Origin: Psychrobacter cibarius
GTDB lineage: Bacteria; Pseudomonadota; Gammaproteobacteria; Pseudomonadales; Moraxellaceae
Length of the DNA stretch: 64,000 bases
Direction of reading: 5' to 3'
Assembly (NCBI GenBank): GCA_030686115.1
Contig: CP131612.1
Location: forward strand, 1,054,001-1,118,000
Shown here: positions 25,784 to 33,639 of the stretch, piece after piece
Layout: every line of letters starts with the position of its first letter
Numbering within the stretch: the stretch's first letter is position 1
The notes under the pieces: model-generated
Databases searched by the model: none
Told to the model about the DNA's origin: nothing
The model's input: only the letters and a program-made list of their open reading frames with translations
Made by a program: the position numbers and the translations under genes

Positions 25784-25966
25784 ATGGATTGGAGATATTG
25801 GCCAGAATGCTGGCATGCGCTAATGGCGATGATTTATAACGTGGTATTGGTGCTAGCTGTGTCATGGGTTGTTATATCGCTATACAAGCTATCAGACTCA
25901 TTGTTTGCATTACTTGGGTTCTTAGCGCTGCTGATGGTTGCAAGAGTTGGTTTTAAGCGGGATTAA
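25784..25966 (+). CDS. small membrane protein, 60 residues
   Basis: The ATG at 25784 lies nine bases after GGAG and is preferred over the ATG at 25778, which is too close. Two hydrophobic stretches (IYNVVLVLAVSWVVISLY and FALLGFLALLMVARVGF) suggest a two-helix membrane protein. No family is recognised. Confidence 0.55.
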   Translation: MDWRYWPECWHALMAMIYNVVLVLAVSWVVISLYKLSDSLFALLGFLALLMVARVGFKRD

Positions 25967-25977
25967 GGAGAAGGGCT

Positions 25978-26151
25978 GTGAGGGGTGTAGAGCTTAAAAG
26001 CGAGTGGCGATGTAAGCACAGTGGTGAATTGGCGATTGTAAAATCATTGCCACAGCGCTGTGTTTTTTATGACATGGGTTCTAAAGAGTGCCATTCTGAC
26101 ATCGTTTATTTCTTGAATAATTTTGATCCAGTAAGTGAGGTGAGCGAGTGA
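25978..26151 (+). CDS. short phage protein before the antiterminator, 57 residues
   Basis: A GTG start with AAGGAGAAGGGCT upstream opens a 57-residue frame (MRGVELKSEWRCKHSGELAI at the N-terminus) containing three Cys and two His. It ends overlapping the next start (GTGATA). It is supported by the ribosome site and the tight coupling; function unknown. Confidence 0.6.
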   Translation: MRGVELKSEWRCKHSGELAIVKSLPQRCVFYDMGSKECHSDIVYFLNNFDPVSEVSE

Positions 26152-26588
26152 TAATTGATGAATTGGGTATCAAGGCAAAGTTGGCAATGTGGGGTCGTTG
26201 GGTAGGTCGTGGCAATATCGCAGCATCACCAGTGGGCGGTGGCAGTGTGGGTAGTTGCAGTCCGCTAGGTTATAAATCAGCATGGAGTCTTATATTGCCA
26301 GATAGTGGCGGTGGCGTTGATGTTGGTTGTGATGAGGCTATGCTGGATATTGAGCATGCTATGACATATCTCAAAGCGCATGACAGATATAACTATCGGT
26401 TGATCAAGCTCAAGTATCGATACGGCTATAGTTATCAGCGATTGGCGCAAAAGCTCACTAAGTCGGAGCCTGAGTATAGACGGGGTGGTACTAAGGCAGG
26501 GATGAAGATGTGTGATAAGCATTGTAAGAAGCTGGTCGATGCAGCAGAGATTGAGGTTGAGCGATTACTTGCATCCGAAACCGTTTGA
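26148..26588 (+). CDS. Q-like late antitermination protein
   Basis: The protein has 146 residues. The C-terminal half resembles the phage antitermination Q family (Phage_antitermQ): HAMTYLKAHDRYNYRLIKLK, followed by YGYSYQRLAQKL, a helix-turn-helix-like segment. It would load on RNA polymerase at the late promoter and allow read-through of the terminator just downstream. It is the last gene of the pR operon. A consensus promoter overlaps its stop codon and a terminator follows at 26641, as in lambda. The start is a GTG overlapping the previous stop. Confidence 0.8.
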   Translation: MIIDELGIKAKLAMWGRWVGRGNIAASPVGGGSVGSCSPLGYKSAWSLILPDSGGGVDVGCDEAMLDIEHAMTYLKAHDRYNYRLIKLKYRYGYSYQRLAQKLTKSEPEYRRGGTKAGMKMCDKHCKKLVDAAEIEVERLLASETV

Positions 26589-26613
26589 CTTTGACCGAGG
26601 TACATAGTATAAA
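26585..26613 (+). promoter_or_regulatory. late promoter pR'
   Basis: TTGACT (26585-26590) and TATAAA (26608-26613) are exactly 17 bases apart. The promoter overlaps the end of the Q gene and is followed about 28 bases later by a terminator stem. Confidence 0.8.
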
Positions 26614-26640
26614 TGTGTTATATTGTCTGCATCCGCAGCG

Positions 26641-26674
26641 AAAAGGTGTTTAGTTAATTCTAAGCGCCTTTTTT
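26641..26674 (+). terminator. tR'-type terminator, presumed Q target
   Basis: AAAAGGTG pairs with CGCCTTTT (one G-U pair), with TAG/CTA extending the stem, followed by T residues. It would stop the late transcript after roughly 50 nt unless Q acts. Confidence 0.82.
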
Positions 26675-26689
26675 ATTGCTCTTATTATC

Positions 26690-26765
26690 CCGGCGGTAGC
26701 TCAGCAGGTAGAGCGCATTACACTGATGTATGAGGTCGCAGGTTCGAGTCCTGCCCAACGGGCCA
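26690..26765 (+). tRNA. tRNA-like gene, degenerate acceptor and anticodon arms
   Basis: The 76-nt segment has canonical length, U8-A9, a D-arm (GCTC/GAGC), a perfect T-arm (GCAGG-TTCGAGT-CCTGC) and an encoded CCA. The acceptor CCGGCGG / CCAACGG has two mismatches. The anticodon arm CATTA / GTATG has two mismatches beside the loop CACTGAT, which lacks U33; read literally the anticodon would be CTG. The same bases can instead fold as CAT-bulge-ACA / TGTATG with a CTGA loop. It is either a decayed tRNA or a tRNA mimic. It is the first element after tR'. Confidence 0.6.
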
Positions 26766-26783
26766 TATTATTGTTCCTTTGCT

Positions 26784-26812
26784 CACGTTAGAAATAGCGT
26801 GGGCTTTTTTAT
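26784..26812 (+). repeat. 29-bp direct repeat, copy 1 (terminator-like)
   Basis: These 29 bases, ending GGGCTTTTTTAT, are identical to 27226-27254. With the two bases before, they form a hairpin (GCTCACG / CGTGGGC) followed by six T. It therefore works as a terminator upstream of the Acb2-like gene. Confidence 0.8.
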
Positions 26813-26836
26813 GCCCAGTATTTAATAGGTATTATT

Positions 26837-27193
26837 ATGAGAGAGATTAAAGGTCACATCATCAATCCAACTAATGACACATTATCATTGGTAGCGATGG
26901 ATGAAAAAGGGCAGGGTAACTCTAATCATCATTATCAAGTAACGCATGGTAATAGCACGCTAGTTGATGTTCGTTTCCAGAATGGTCCTATTAATGAGCA
27001 CGGCGTAAACGGATTAACAAACGAAGTGTTGCTTGAGATTGTTGCAGACCGATTACGCGGTTTTCAAGACGGTGAATATCGCTGCAAAGAAAATGCTTGT
27101 GCATTGACTCACATTGAAGAAGCGCAGCACTGGTTGCAGCAGAGAACTATTGAGCGTATGCGTCGCGGTGTAGAAGGTACGCACAAAAAATAG
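26837..27193 (+). CDS. Acb2/Tad1 hairpin-domain protein, candidate anti-CBASS sponge
   Basis: The protein has 118 residues. The N-terminal 45 form a beta-rich module (GHIINPTNDTLSLVAMDEKG). The C-terminal 70 form a helical hairpin: FQNGPINEHGVNGLTNEVLL, DRLRGFQDGEYRC, then ERMRRGVEGTHKK. From memory this pattern is that of phage proteins now grouped as Acb2/Tad1 hairpin domain. Characterised members bind cyclic nucleotide or cADPR-type signals and blunt CBASS or Thoeris defence. Function here is inference. A weak AGG precedes the ATG. The gene stands alone between two identical terminators at the head of the late region. Confidence 0.65.
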   Translation: MREIKGHIINPTNDTLSLVAMDEKGQGNSNHHYQVTHGNSTLVDVRFQNGPINEHGVNGLTNEVLLEIVADRLRGFQDGEYRCKENACALTHIEEAQHWLQQRTIERMRRGVEGTHKK

Positions 27194-27225
27194 CTATTAA
27201 TTTAATAACATCCAATCGATTTACC

Positions 27226-27254
27226 CACGTTAGAAATAGCGTGGGCTTTTTTAT
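27226..27254 (+). repeat. 29-bp direct repeat, copy 2 (terminator-like)
   Basis: An exact copy of 26784-26812. Here the stem CCCACG / CGTGGG is perfect and six T follow, so it ends the Acb2-like transcript. The two copies bracket one gene as a cassette. Confidence 0.85.
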
Positions 27255-27283
27255 ATCTAACGTTTGGTCATGGAGTTGCTGTC

Positions 27284-27466
27284 ATGTTGTACGAATACTC
27301 AGGCAAAGAGCTCTATGACAGCTACGACAAGGCTGAGACTCCTACACTCAAGGCGCATCAACGCAAGCTGTTGCAAGACCGTGCTGACCGTGGCAACACA
27401 GAAGCTAAGCAGCTCATTAAGTTTATCGAAGCCAAGGAAAGTACTCATGCCATCCACGCCATGTAG
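27284..27466 (+). CDS. hypothetical 60-residue protein before the HNH nuclease
   Basis: A small, charged, helical protein (DKAETPTLKAHQRKLLQDRA). It overlaps the HNH gene by 20 bases in a different frame and so is probably coupled to it. Function unknown. Confidence 0.55.
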   Translation: MLYEYSGKELYDSYDKAETPTLKAHQRKLLQDRADRGNTEAKQLIKFIEAKESTHAIHAM

Positions 27467-27791
27467 ACAGTATCGCTGTCCAAACCTAACCACTCGTAAA
27501 GACAAAGGATACTGTGATGAGCATGCAGACCAACGAAGCAACTGGACCAAGCGACCAGACAGAACAGGCAGCACAACCAAGCGCGGTTATGGACATGCTT
27601 GGCGTAAGCTTCGTGCGCAAGTACTTGATCGTGATGGTAATCTTTGCATGGCTTGTAAGCGCTCAGGTAGATACGTGCCAGCCACCGACGTCGATCACAT
27701 AATCAATAAGGCAAATGGCGGTACCGACGAGCTTGAAAACCTCCAATCGCTCTGTAAAAAATGTCACCGAACCAAAACAGCCAATGAATAA
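27447..27791 (+). CDS. HNH endonuclease (packaging-associated)
   Basis: The protein has 114 residues from the ATG at 27447, preceded by AAGGAAAGTACTC. There is an N-terminal Cys/His knuckle (RCPNLTTRKDKGYCDEHAD), then the HNH core: LCMACKRSG, VDHIINKANGGTDELENLQS, LCKKCHRTK. In HK97-type phages an HNH protein beside the terminase is needed for cos cleavage. The position here, just before the small terminase gene, fits that role. Confidence 0.92.
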   Translation: MPSTPCRQYRCPNLTTRKDKGYCDEHADQRSNWTKRPDRTGSTTKRGYGHAWRKLRAQVLDRDGNLCMACKRSGRYVPATDVDHIINKANGGTDELENLQSLCKKCHRTKTANE

Positions 27792-27856
27792 AGGGGGAGG
27801 GTACATCAATCCTTCAGCCGGAAGCCCCATGTGACCGCCCCCTAAGTCACATTTAA
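27791..27856 (+). other. candidate cos region
   Basis: The short gap between the HNH and small terminase genes holds a GC-rich island (GGGGGAGGGTACA, CCGGAAGCCCC, GACCGCCCCCTAAG) in otherwise AT-rich sequence. This is the usual place of cos in HNH-terminase phages. No cohesive end can be fixed by eye. Confidence 0.45.
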
Positions 27857-27914
27857 AACTCCGCGTAATTAAAAACTTAGGTCAAAAGCAAAATTTACAA
27901 AATTGGAGATTGAG

Positions 27915-28391
27915 ATGGGCGGCGTTGCAACGGTATCAGGTCGTGGTCGCAAGCCAAAACCCACGAAGCAAAAACAGCTGGCGGGTAATCCCGGTAAGCG
28001 TGCACTGAATAATAATGAGCCTGAATTTACGAAGCTCACCAAAGTTGATGCACCTGCTTGGATGCCTGATATCGCTATTGGTATGTGGGAAACTATCATG
28101 CCGGACTTATTGGCCAATGAAGTTTTGACGGTACCGGATTTGCATAATGTTGAATCATTTTGTATGGCGTACTGTCGCTGGCGTGAAGCTGAACAAGATA
28201 TTAACGAGAACGGCATTACCCTCCATACTGAAAAGACTGTCATTAAAAATCCAGCGGTAACAGTAGTCAATGAAGCCAAGCGTCAGATGGTGCAGTTTGG
28301 TAGTTTGCTTGGACTTGATCCTAGCAGTCGTCAAAGATTAATGGGTCCAAAAGGTGATCAAGGTAGTGGTAATCCATTTGCTGATTTGTAG
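27915..28391 (+). CDS. terminase small subunit, P27 family
   Basis: The protein has 158 residues from the ATG at 27915 with GGAG upstream; a TTG 12 bases earlier is less likely. It has the basic N-terminus GRGRKPKPTKQKQLAGNPGK and then APAWMPDIA-like and WREAEQDINENGITL segments typical of P27 terminases (here PAWMPDIAIGMWETIMPDL). It recognises phage DNA for packaging together with the large subunit. Confidence 0.9.
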   Translation: MGGVATVSGRGRKPKPTKQKQLAGNPGKRALNNNEPEFTKLTKVDAPAWMPDIAIGMWETIMPDLLANEVLTVPDLHNVESFCMAYCRWREAEQDINENGITLHTEKTVIKNPAVTVVNEAKRQMVQFGSLLGLDPSSRQRLMGPKGDQGSGNPFADL

Positions 28392-28425
28392 TATGATTAA
28401 GCTTTAACATCCAAAGGTATTGATT

Positions 28426-28644
28426 ATGAGTGCTGAAATAGTTGCTGCAGAAGCTATCATTGATAAGATAACGCTCATGTGCGCTAAAGGTCATCAACCT
28501 AAGTCCGTAAGAATGTCAGAGCAACAGCGAGACGCGCTTTTACATGAGGCTCATTATCAGTCGCTAAAAACAGAGCCTCGAGATACGTTCTTCGGTCTCC
28601 CTGTTGAAATAGCGCTGATAGATAGCTTTCAGATAGTTGTATAA
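28426..28644 (+). CDS. hypothetical protein between the terminase genes
   Basis: The protein has 72 residues from ATG 28426 (AAAGGTATTGATT upstream): MSAEIVAAEAIIDKITLMCA and onward. It is soluble, of no known family, and is followed by its own terminator. It may be an inserted moron. Confidence 0.55.
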   Translation: MSAEIVAAEAIIDKITLMCAKGHQPKSVRMSEQQRDALLHEAHYQSLKTEPRDTFFGLPVEIALIDSFQIVV

Positions 28645-28662
28645 GCTTGCAAAATAAAACAC

Positions 28663-28685
28663 ACCACCCATAGGGTGGTTTTTTT
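28663..28685 (+). terminator. terminator between small and large terminase genes
   Basis: ACCACCC (28663-28669) and GGGTGGT (28673-28679) form a perfect stem, followed by seven T. It would need late antitermination to be passed. Confidence 0.85.
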
Positions 28686-28714
28686 ACGCCTAATAAAAGA
28701 CAAGAAACTATGAA

Positions 28715-30418
28715 ATGGCCCGTACCAAATACACCAATGTTGCTAAAGCTGAAAAGTATGCACGCGACGTTGTTGCGGGCAAAATCATCGCATGTAAGTG
28801 GGTAAAACTAGCATGCCAACGTCACCTTGATGACAAAAAATCCAGTCGCTCAAAGGATTTTCCGTACAAGTTTGACCCTGCAAAAGCCGAAAAGATAGCC
28901 AAATTCATCCAATTACTACCGCACACCAAAGGCAAATGGGCACAAGATCGCTTATTGATCACGCTCGAGCCTTGGCAGTTATTCAGTATCTGCATTCCGT
29001 TTGGTTGGATACACAAGAAAACTAAGCTGCGTCGCTATACACGAGTCATCATCTTTGTGCCACGTAAAAACGGCAAATCAATCATTGCTGCTGGTATCGG
29101 CTTGTATATGTTCGTCGCTGATGGTGAGTTTGGTGCTGAGGTTTATTCGGGCGCAACCACTGAGAAGCAAGCATGGGAAGTGTTCCGACCTGCTAAGCAA
29201 ATGGTTGACCGCACACCACAAATGAAAGAGTGGTATGGCATTGAATCCAATGCATCCAACATGAATGTATCACGTGATGGCAGTCGATTCGAGCCAATCA
29301 TTGGTACACCAGGTGACGGTTCAAGTCCGTCTTGTGCGTTGGTTGATGAATACCATGAGCACAAAGACAGCACATTGTACGACACAATGGAAACGGGCAT
29401 GGGTTCGCGTGAGCAGCCAATGATGGTCGTTATCACCACTGCCGGTAGCGGCATTGGTGGACCTTGCTACCTACTCATTCGTGACGCACAAAAAATGCTT
29501 GAAGGTGTGATGGATATCCCTGATATGTGGGCGATGATCTACACCAAAGACGAAGATGACGACTGGACAAGCGAGCTTGCTTTACGTAAAGCCAATCCAA
29601 ACTACGACATATCGGTCAGTGGCGACTTCTTAGAAGCGCGGTGCCGTGATGCTGTGCAGTCAGCACGCAAGCAAAACACATTCAGAACCAAGCACGTCAA
29701 TGAATTTGTCGGTGCCAAGTCTGCTTGGATGAATATGTCCAAGTGGAATCAAGCGCCGGCACGTTTATCTCTTGATGAATTACAGGGCCGTCCGTGTTAT
29801 ATCGGCCTCGATTTGGCAACTAAGATTGATATGGTCGCTAAGATTATGATCTTTCCTCCGTATGGTGGGGATCCTGATTACCACGTCCACGGCAAGTACT
29901 ACATTCCAGAAGCACGCCTCTACGAAGAGGGTGAGGTTAATAGTGAGCGATACCAAGAGTGGGACAAGCTTGGCTTGCTTACCGTGACTGATGGTGAGGT
30001 CATTCAGTTCTCAGTGATTGAAGATGATATCCGTGATGACATGGTGACTCACGATGTGCAAGAGGTGGCGTTTGACCCATGGCAAGCCGCACAACTCGCT
30101 CAAAACATGGAAAACGATGGCGTAACAATGGTTGAGATACGCCATACCGTGCAGATGATATCTGAACCCATGAAAGAGATGGAAGCATTGGTGCTGTCAC
30201 AGCGATGGGCGCATGGCGATTGCCCAATCATGACTTGGATGATATCGAACGTGACTGCGACCTTAGACAAAAAAGACAATATCTATCCAAACAAAGAGCG
30301 AGCTGAAAACAAAATTGATGGGCCAGTTGCTGGAATCATGGCGTTGGCACGTGCGACGGTGCATGACCATGACGCTGGCAACTTAAACGACTTTCTAATG
30401 GACCCAATTATCGCATGA
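28715..30418 (+). CDS. terminase large subunit (Terminase_1)
   Basis: The protein has 567 residues. This is the packaging motor ATPase and headful/cos nuclease. Walker A is VPRKNGKSIIAAG (about residue 120), Walker B is CALVDEYHEH (about 210), and the C-terminal nuclease domain has YIGLDLATKID and DPWQAAQLAQ. Length and motifs fit the HK97-like group. ATGA overlap with portal. Confidence 0.95.
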   Translation: MARTKYTNVAKAEKYARDVVAGKIIACKWVKLACQRHLDDKKSSRSKDFPYKFDPAKAEKIAKFIQLLPHTKGKWAQDRLLITLEPWQLFSICIPFGWIHKKTKLRRYTRVIIFVPRKNGKSIIAAGIGLYMFVADGEFGAEVYSGATTEKQAWEVFRPAKQMVDRTPQMKEWYGIESNASNMNVSRDGSRFEPIIGTPGDGSSPSCALVDEYHEHKDSTLYDTMETGMGSREQPMMVVITTAGSGIGGPCYLLIRDAQKMLEGVMDIPDMWAMIYTKDEDDDWTSELALRKANPNYDISVSGDFLEARCRDAVQSARKQNTFRTKHVNEFVGAKSAWMNMSKWNQAPARLSLDELQGRPCYIGLDLATKIDMVAKIMIFPPYGGDPDYHVHGKYYIPEARLYEEGEVNSERYQEWDKLGLLTVTDGEVIQFSVIEDDIRDDMVTHDVQEVAFDPWQAAQLAQNMENDGVTMVEIRHTVQMISEPMKEMEALVLSQRWAHGDCPIMTWMISNVTATLDKKDNIYPNKERAENKIDGPVAGIMALARATVHDHDAGNLNDFLMDPIIA

Positions 30419-31665
30419 GTACACTTAATGACAGTAACTGGTGGTCACGATTCAGAGGTTCGTGGCGCAATGAGAGCCGCTTAGATAAGGGAGATACTTC
30501 TATCCCTTTTACGGGCGGCAGCACTGCTGGTGGTAATAGCATCAGCCCAGATAAGGCGATGAAGCTTGCAACTGTGTGGGCATGTGTCCGATTACGTAGT
30601 GAAACCATTGCTTCCTTGCCGTTCCACCTTCGTGATGAAAATAAAGACCTAGCAAAAGACCATCCTTTGTATCGAATTTTGCACGATCAGCCCAACGCTG
30701 ACATGACTGCCAGTGAGTTTTGGGAAGCGATGGTTGCTTCTCAAGAGCTGGATGGCAATGGATATGCACTCATACTTAGAAACACTTTAAAAACAGTCAT
30801 CGCTTTAGAGTTTTTAGACCCAGAACATATGCACGTAAGTCGCAGTAATGTGGGTAAAATCGATTACACATATAAGAAAGGCACTAAGAACGAAGTTGTT
30901 TATGACGAAGAAGACATCTTGCATCTAAAAGGATTTTCTCTTGATGGCTTGGTTGGTTTGTCGGCTATCAAATATCAGTCCGATGTTATTGGTGGTCAGA
31001 TCGATGCAAACAATGCCGCTAATTCTGAATTTAAAAACAATCTCAAGGCGGGCGGCTTTCTTAAGACTGGCGAAAAAACGCTTAACAATGAGCAGCGTGA
31101 ACGCTTACGCCAAAACTTAGCGACATTTGGTGAGCCTCAGAATGCTGGCAAGTGGATGGTACTCGAAGCTGGTATGGAACCAGCCAGTGCTTCACATATA
31201 CGTATTAGTGCACAAGATGCTCAGTTGCTTGAAAACCGCCGCTTTGGTATCGAAGAGATATGTAGAACCTTCAAAACCCCGCCACAGCTTATCTATCACA
31301 TGGATAAGGCGTCCTCATGGGCGTCTAGTCTTGAGCAAATGAACTTGGGTTACCTAACGTATGGCTTACGGCCAACACTGGTACGTATTGAGCAAATGGT
31401 TACGCGCAAGCTGCTGACACCTGAAGAGCGTAAAAAATACTCACCGAAGTTTTCGGTTGAAGGTTTGTTGCGTGCAGATAGTGCAGCTCGTTCAGCTTTC
31501 TATAGTCAGCTACTACAAAATGGCGTGATGACCCGTAACGAAGTACGAGCATTAGAGGATTTACCAGCACATGCTGGTGCTGATCAACTTACCGTACAGC
31601 TCAACCTCACACCTATCGAACTATTAGGAAAAAACAATGAGTCAACTAAAAACGAAAGCGATTAG
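30415..31665 (+). CDS. portal protein, HK97 family
   Basis: The protein has 416 residues. It forms the dodecameric ring through which DNA enters and leaves the head. It has typical family segments: ATVWACVRLRSETIASLPFH near residue 55, HLKGFSLDGLVGLSAI, and RRFGIEEICRTFKTPPQLI. It overlaps the protease gene by 29 bases. Confidence 0.94.
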   Translation: MSTLNDSNWWSRFRGSWRNESRLDKGDTSIPFTGGSTAGGNSISPDKAMKLATVWACVRLRSETIASLPFHLRDENKDLAKDHPLYRILHDQPNADMTASEFWEAMVASQELDGNGYALILRNTLKTVIALEFLDPEHMHVSRSNVGKIDYTYKKGTKNEVVYDEEDILHLKGFSLDGLVGLSAIKYQSDVIGGQIDANNAANSEFKNNLKAGGFLKTGEKTLNNEQRERLRQNLATFGEPQNAGKWMVLEAGMEPASASHIRISAQDAQLLENRRFGIEEICRTFKTPPQLIYHMDKASSWASSLEQMNLGYLTYGLRPTLVRIEQMVTRKLLTPEERKKYSPKFSVEGLLRADSAARSAFYSQLLQNGVMTRNEVRALEDLPAHAGADQLTVQLNLTPIELLGKNNESTKNESD

Positions 31666-32311
31666 CTTTGACGTAAAAGCCATCGACGATGAGGGCCTTT
31701 TCAGTGGTTATTGCAGCGTCAATGACGTTGAAGACAGTTACGGTGAAGTTGTTAAGAAAGGTGCATTCGCTGACAGCATCAAGGCATGGGCAGACAAAGG
31801 TAAGATGCCGCCAATTCTATGGCAACACAATCGTAGCGAAGTGATTGGCGTTTGGACCAAGCTGACCGAAGATGATCACGGGTTATATGGTGAAGGTCGC
31901 TTGCTTATCAAAGATGTTGCTCGAGCACGTGAGACTCATGCGCTAATGAAGCACGGAGCCATTGATGGTCTGTCTATCGGTTATCGGTTGCAGAAGTGGT
32001 CCTATAACGAAGACGAGTCGGTACTGGAATTACTGGCCATTGACTTAAAAGAAGTCAGCGTTGTGACCTTTCCCGCTAATGAAGAGAGCCGAATTGATAG
32101 CGTTAAATCTATTTTAGAAAAGGGCAAGATGCCCACACTACCCGAATTTGAGAAGTTCCTGCGCGATGCTGGTGGCTTCTCCAAATCGCAAGCTACTGCC
32201 ATAGCTGGGCATGGTCTGCGCTCACTGATTCAGGGCGAGCCTGAAGCAAAACAATCAGCTAATACCGATATGAGCGCCACGCTCACTATCTTAAAAAACA
32301 TTAATTTATAG
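31637..32311 (+). CDS. prohead maturation protease, HK97 family
   Basis: The protein has 224 residues. It is a serine protease of the U35/herpes-assemblin-like fold that cleaves scaffold regions during head maturation. Characteristic segments are FSGYCSVNDVEDSYGEVV, the His region ILWQHNRSEVIG and the Ser region GAIDGLSIGYRL. The C-terminal tail has a short helical region after the core. It lies between portal and capsid as usual. Confidence 0.93.
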   Translation: MSQLKTKAISFDVKAIDDEGLFSGYCSVNDVEDSYGEVVKKGAFADSIKAWADKGKMPPILWQHNRSEVIGVWTKLTEDDHGLYGEGRLLIKDVARARETHALMKHGAIDGLSIGYRLQKWSYNEDESVLELLAIDLKEVSVVTFPANEESRIDSVKSILEKGKMPTLPEFEKFLRDAGGFSKSQATAIAGHGLRSLIQGEPEAKQSANTDMSATLTILKNINL

Positions 32312-32319
32312 AGGTTGTT

Positions 32320-33516
32320 ATGGATCCTGAAGATCAAGTAAAAGAGCTCGCCACTGAATTTGCGAAAGCAACTGACAGCGTAAAAGCGTTAGGCGTCGAA
32401 TTAAAAGGCAAAATGCAGGCGGGCGAAAAGAATATGGGCGACCTAAAAGATCAGGTCGATAATGCATTAACGGCGATGAATGAAGCTAAGACTCGTCTTG
32501 ATGACTTTGAGCAGAAGCAAGCACGTCGTGGTGATGATGGTCAGGTTGAGCAAAAATCACTTGGTCAGCAGATGTTTGAAAGTGAGCAGTTTAAGTCATT
32601 CGCTGAAAACCCACGAAATGGCGGCCGCGCGACTTTGCATATTAAAGACGTTACTAGCGCAACGACTGCTGCGCCTGGTTCGGCTGGCGCGTTGACTACG
32701 CCTCAGCGCCAAGCTGGCATCATTGCACCGCCCAATCAAATGTTGCATATCCGCGATTTGATTGCATCTGGCACCACCGATAGCAACTCTATTGAGTACA
32801 TTCGTGAAACTGGCTTTACCAATAACGCAGCTGCGCAAAGTGCTGAAGGTGCGTTGAAAGCTAAGTCTGATATCCAATTCGCTGATGAAACATCTGCCGT
32901 TCGCACGATTGCTCACCACATCAAGGCATCTCGTCAAATTTTGGACGACGCGGCGCAGCTTGAATCCTATATCGGCGGCCGATTGATGTATGGCTTGAAA
33001 TTGGTTGAAGACCGTCAATTGCTAAATGGTGACGGATTGACGGGTAATCTAAAAGGTATTGTGCCACAAGCGACTGCCTTTGCTGACCCTACTGGCATGG
33101 CTAACTATACGATCATGGATCAATTGCGCTTGGCAATGCTGCAAGCGGTATTGGCTGAATATCCGGCAAGTGGTCACGTCCTGAACCCAATTGACTGGAC
33201 ATTGATGGAATTATCGAAAGATACAGAAGGTCGTTACATCATTGGGCAGCCGCAAGGTACTGCTAACCCAACCATGTGGGGTCTGCCAGTCGTTGCCACT
33301 CAAGCGATGGGTGTTGGTAAGTTCTTGACTGGCGCATTTAATATGGGAGCCCAAGTCTTTGACCGTCAGCAAGCATCAATTGCCATTGCGACTGAGAACG
33401 AAGATGACTTTGTGAAGAATATGATTACCATTCTTTGTGAAGAGCGCTTGGCACTTGCAGTCTATCGTCCAGAAGCATTCATCACTGGAACGCTAGCGGC
33501 GAAAACTACGCCTTAG
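32320..33516 (+). CDS. major capsid protein, HK97 fold
   Basis: The protein has 398 residues. Residues 1-100 are a charged coiled-coil (KLDDQVDNAL-like, here DLKDQVDNALTAMNEAKTRL), the delta domain that acts as internal scaffold and is expected to be removed by the protease. The capsid core follows, with SIEYIRETGFTNNAAAQSAE and IKASRQILDDA near residues 145-210. RBS and position right after the protease support the start. Confidence 0.94.
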   Translation: MDPEDQVKELATEFAKATDSVKALGVELKGKMQAGEKNMGDLKDQVDNALTAMNEAKTRLDDFEQKQARRGDDGQVEQKSLGQQMFESEQFKSFAENPRNGGRATLHIKDVTSATTAAPGSAGALTTPQRQAGIIAPPNQMLHIRDLIASGTTDSNSIEYIRETGFTNNAAAQSAEGALKAKSDIQFADETSAVRTIAHHIKASRQILDDAAQLESYIGGRLMYGLKLVEDRQLLNGDGLTGNLKGIVPQATAFADPTGMANYTIMDQLRLAMLQAVLAEYPASGHVLNPIDWTLMELSKDTEGRYIIGQPQGTANPTMWGLPVVATQAMGVGKFLTGAFNMGAQVFDRQQASIAIATENEDDFVKNMITILCEERLALAVYRPEAFITGTLAAKTTP

Positions 33517-33549
33517 TAATCACGAAACTTTTATCCTTAAAAATACAAA

Positions 33550-33584
33550 ACACGCAACTTGTCTATCAAGTTGCGTGTTTTTTT
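33550..33584 (+). terminator. terminator after the capsid gene
   Basis: A perfect 12-bp stem (33550-33561 with 33567-33578, loop TCTAT) is followed by a T run. Confidence 0.9.
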
Positions 33585-33639
33585 ATTAAGCCAAAGCCAG
33601 TTTATTAAGCTGATTTTGTCTTACTAAAAGGAGTAGGTC

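Noticed and set aside
26690..26765. Calling the tRNA-like segment a functional tRNA-Gln(CTG)
   Set aside because: U33 is missing and both acceptor and anticodon stems have two mismatches, so decoding is unlikely.
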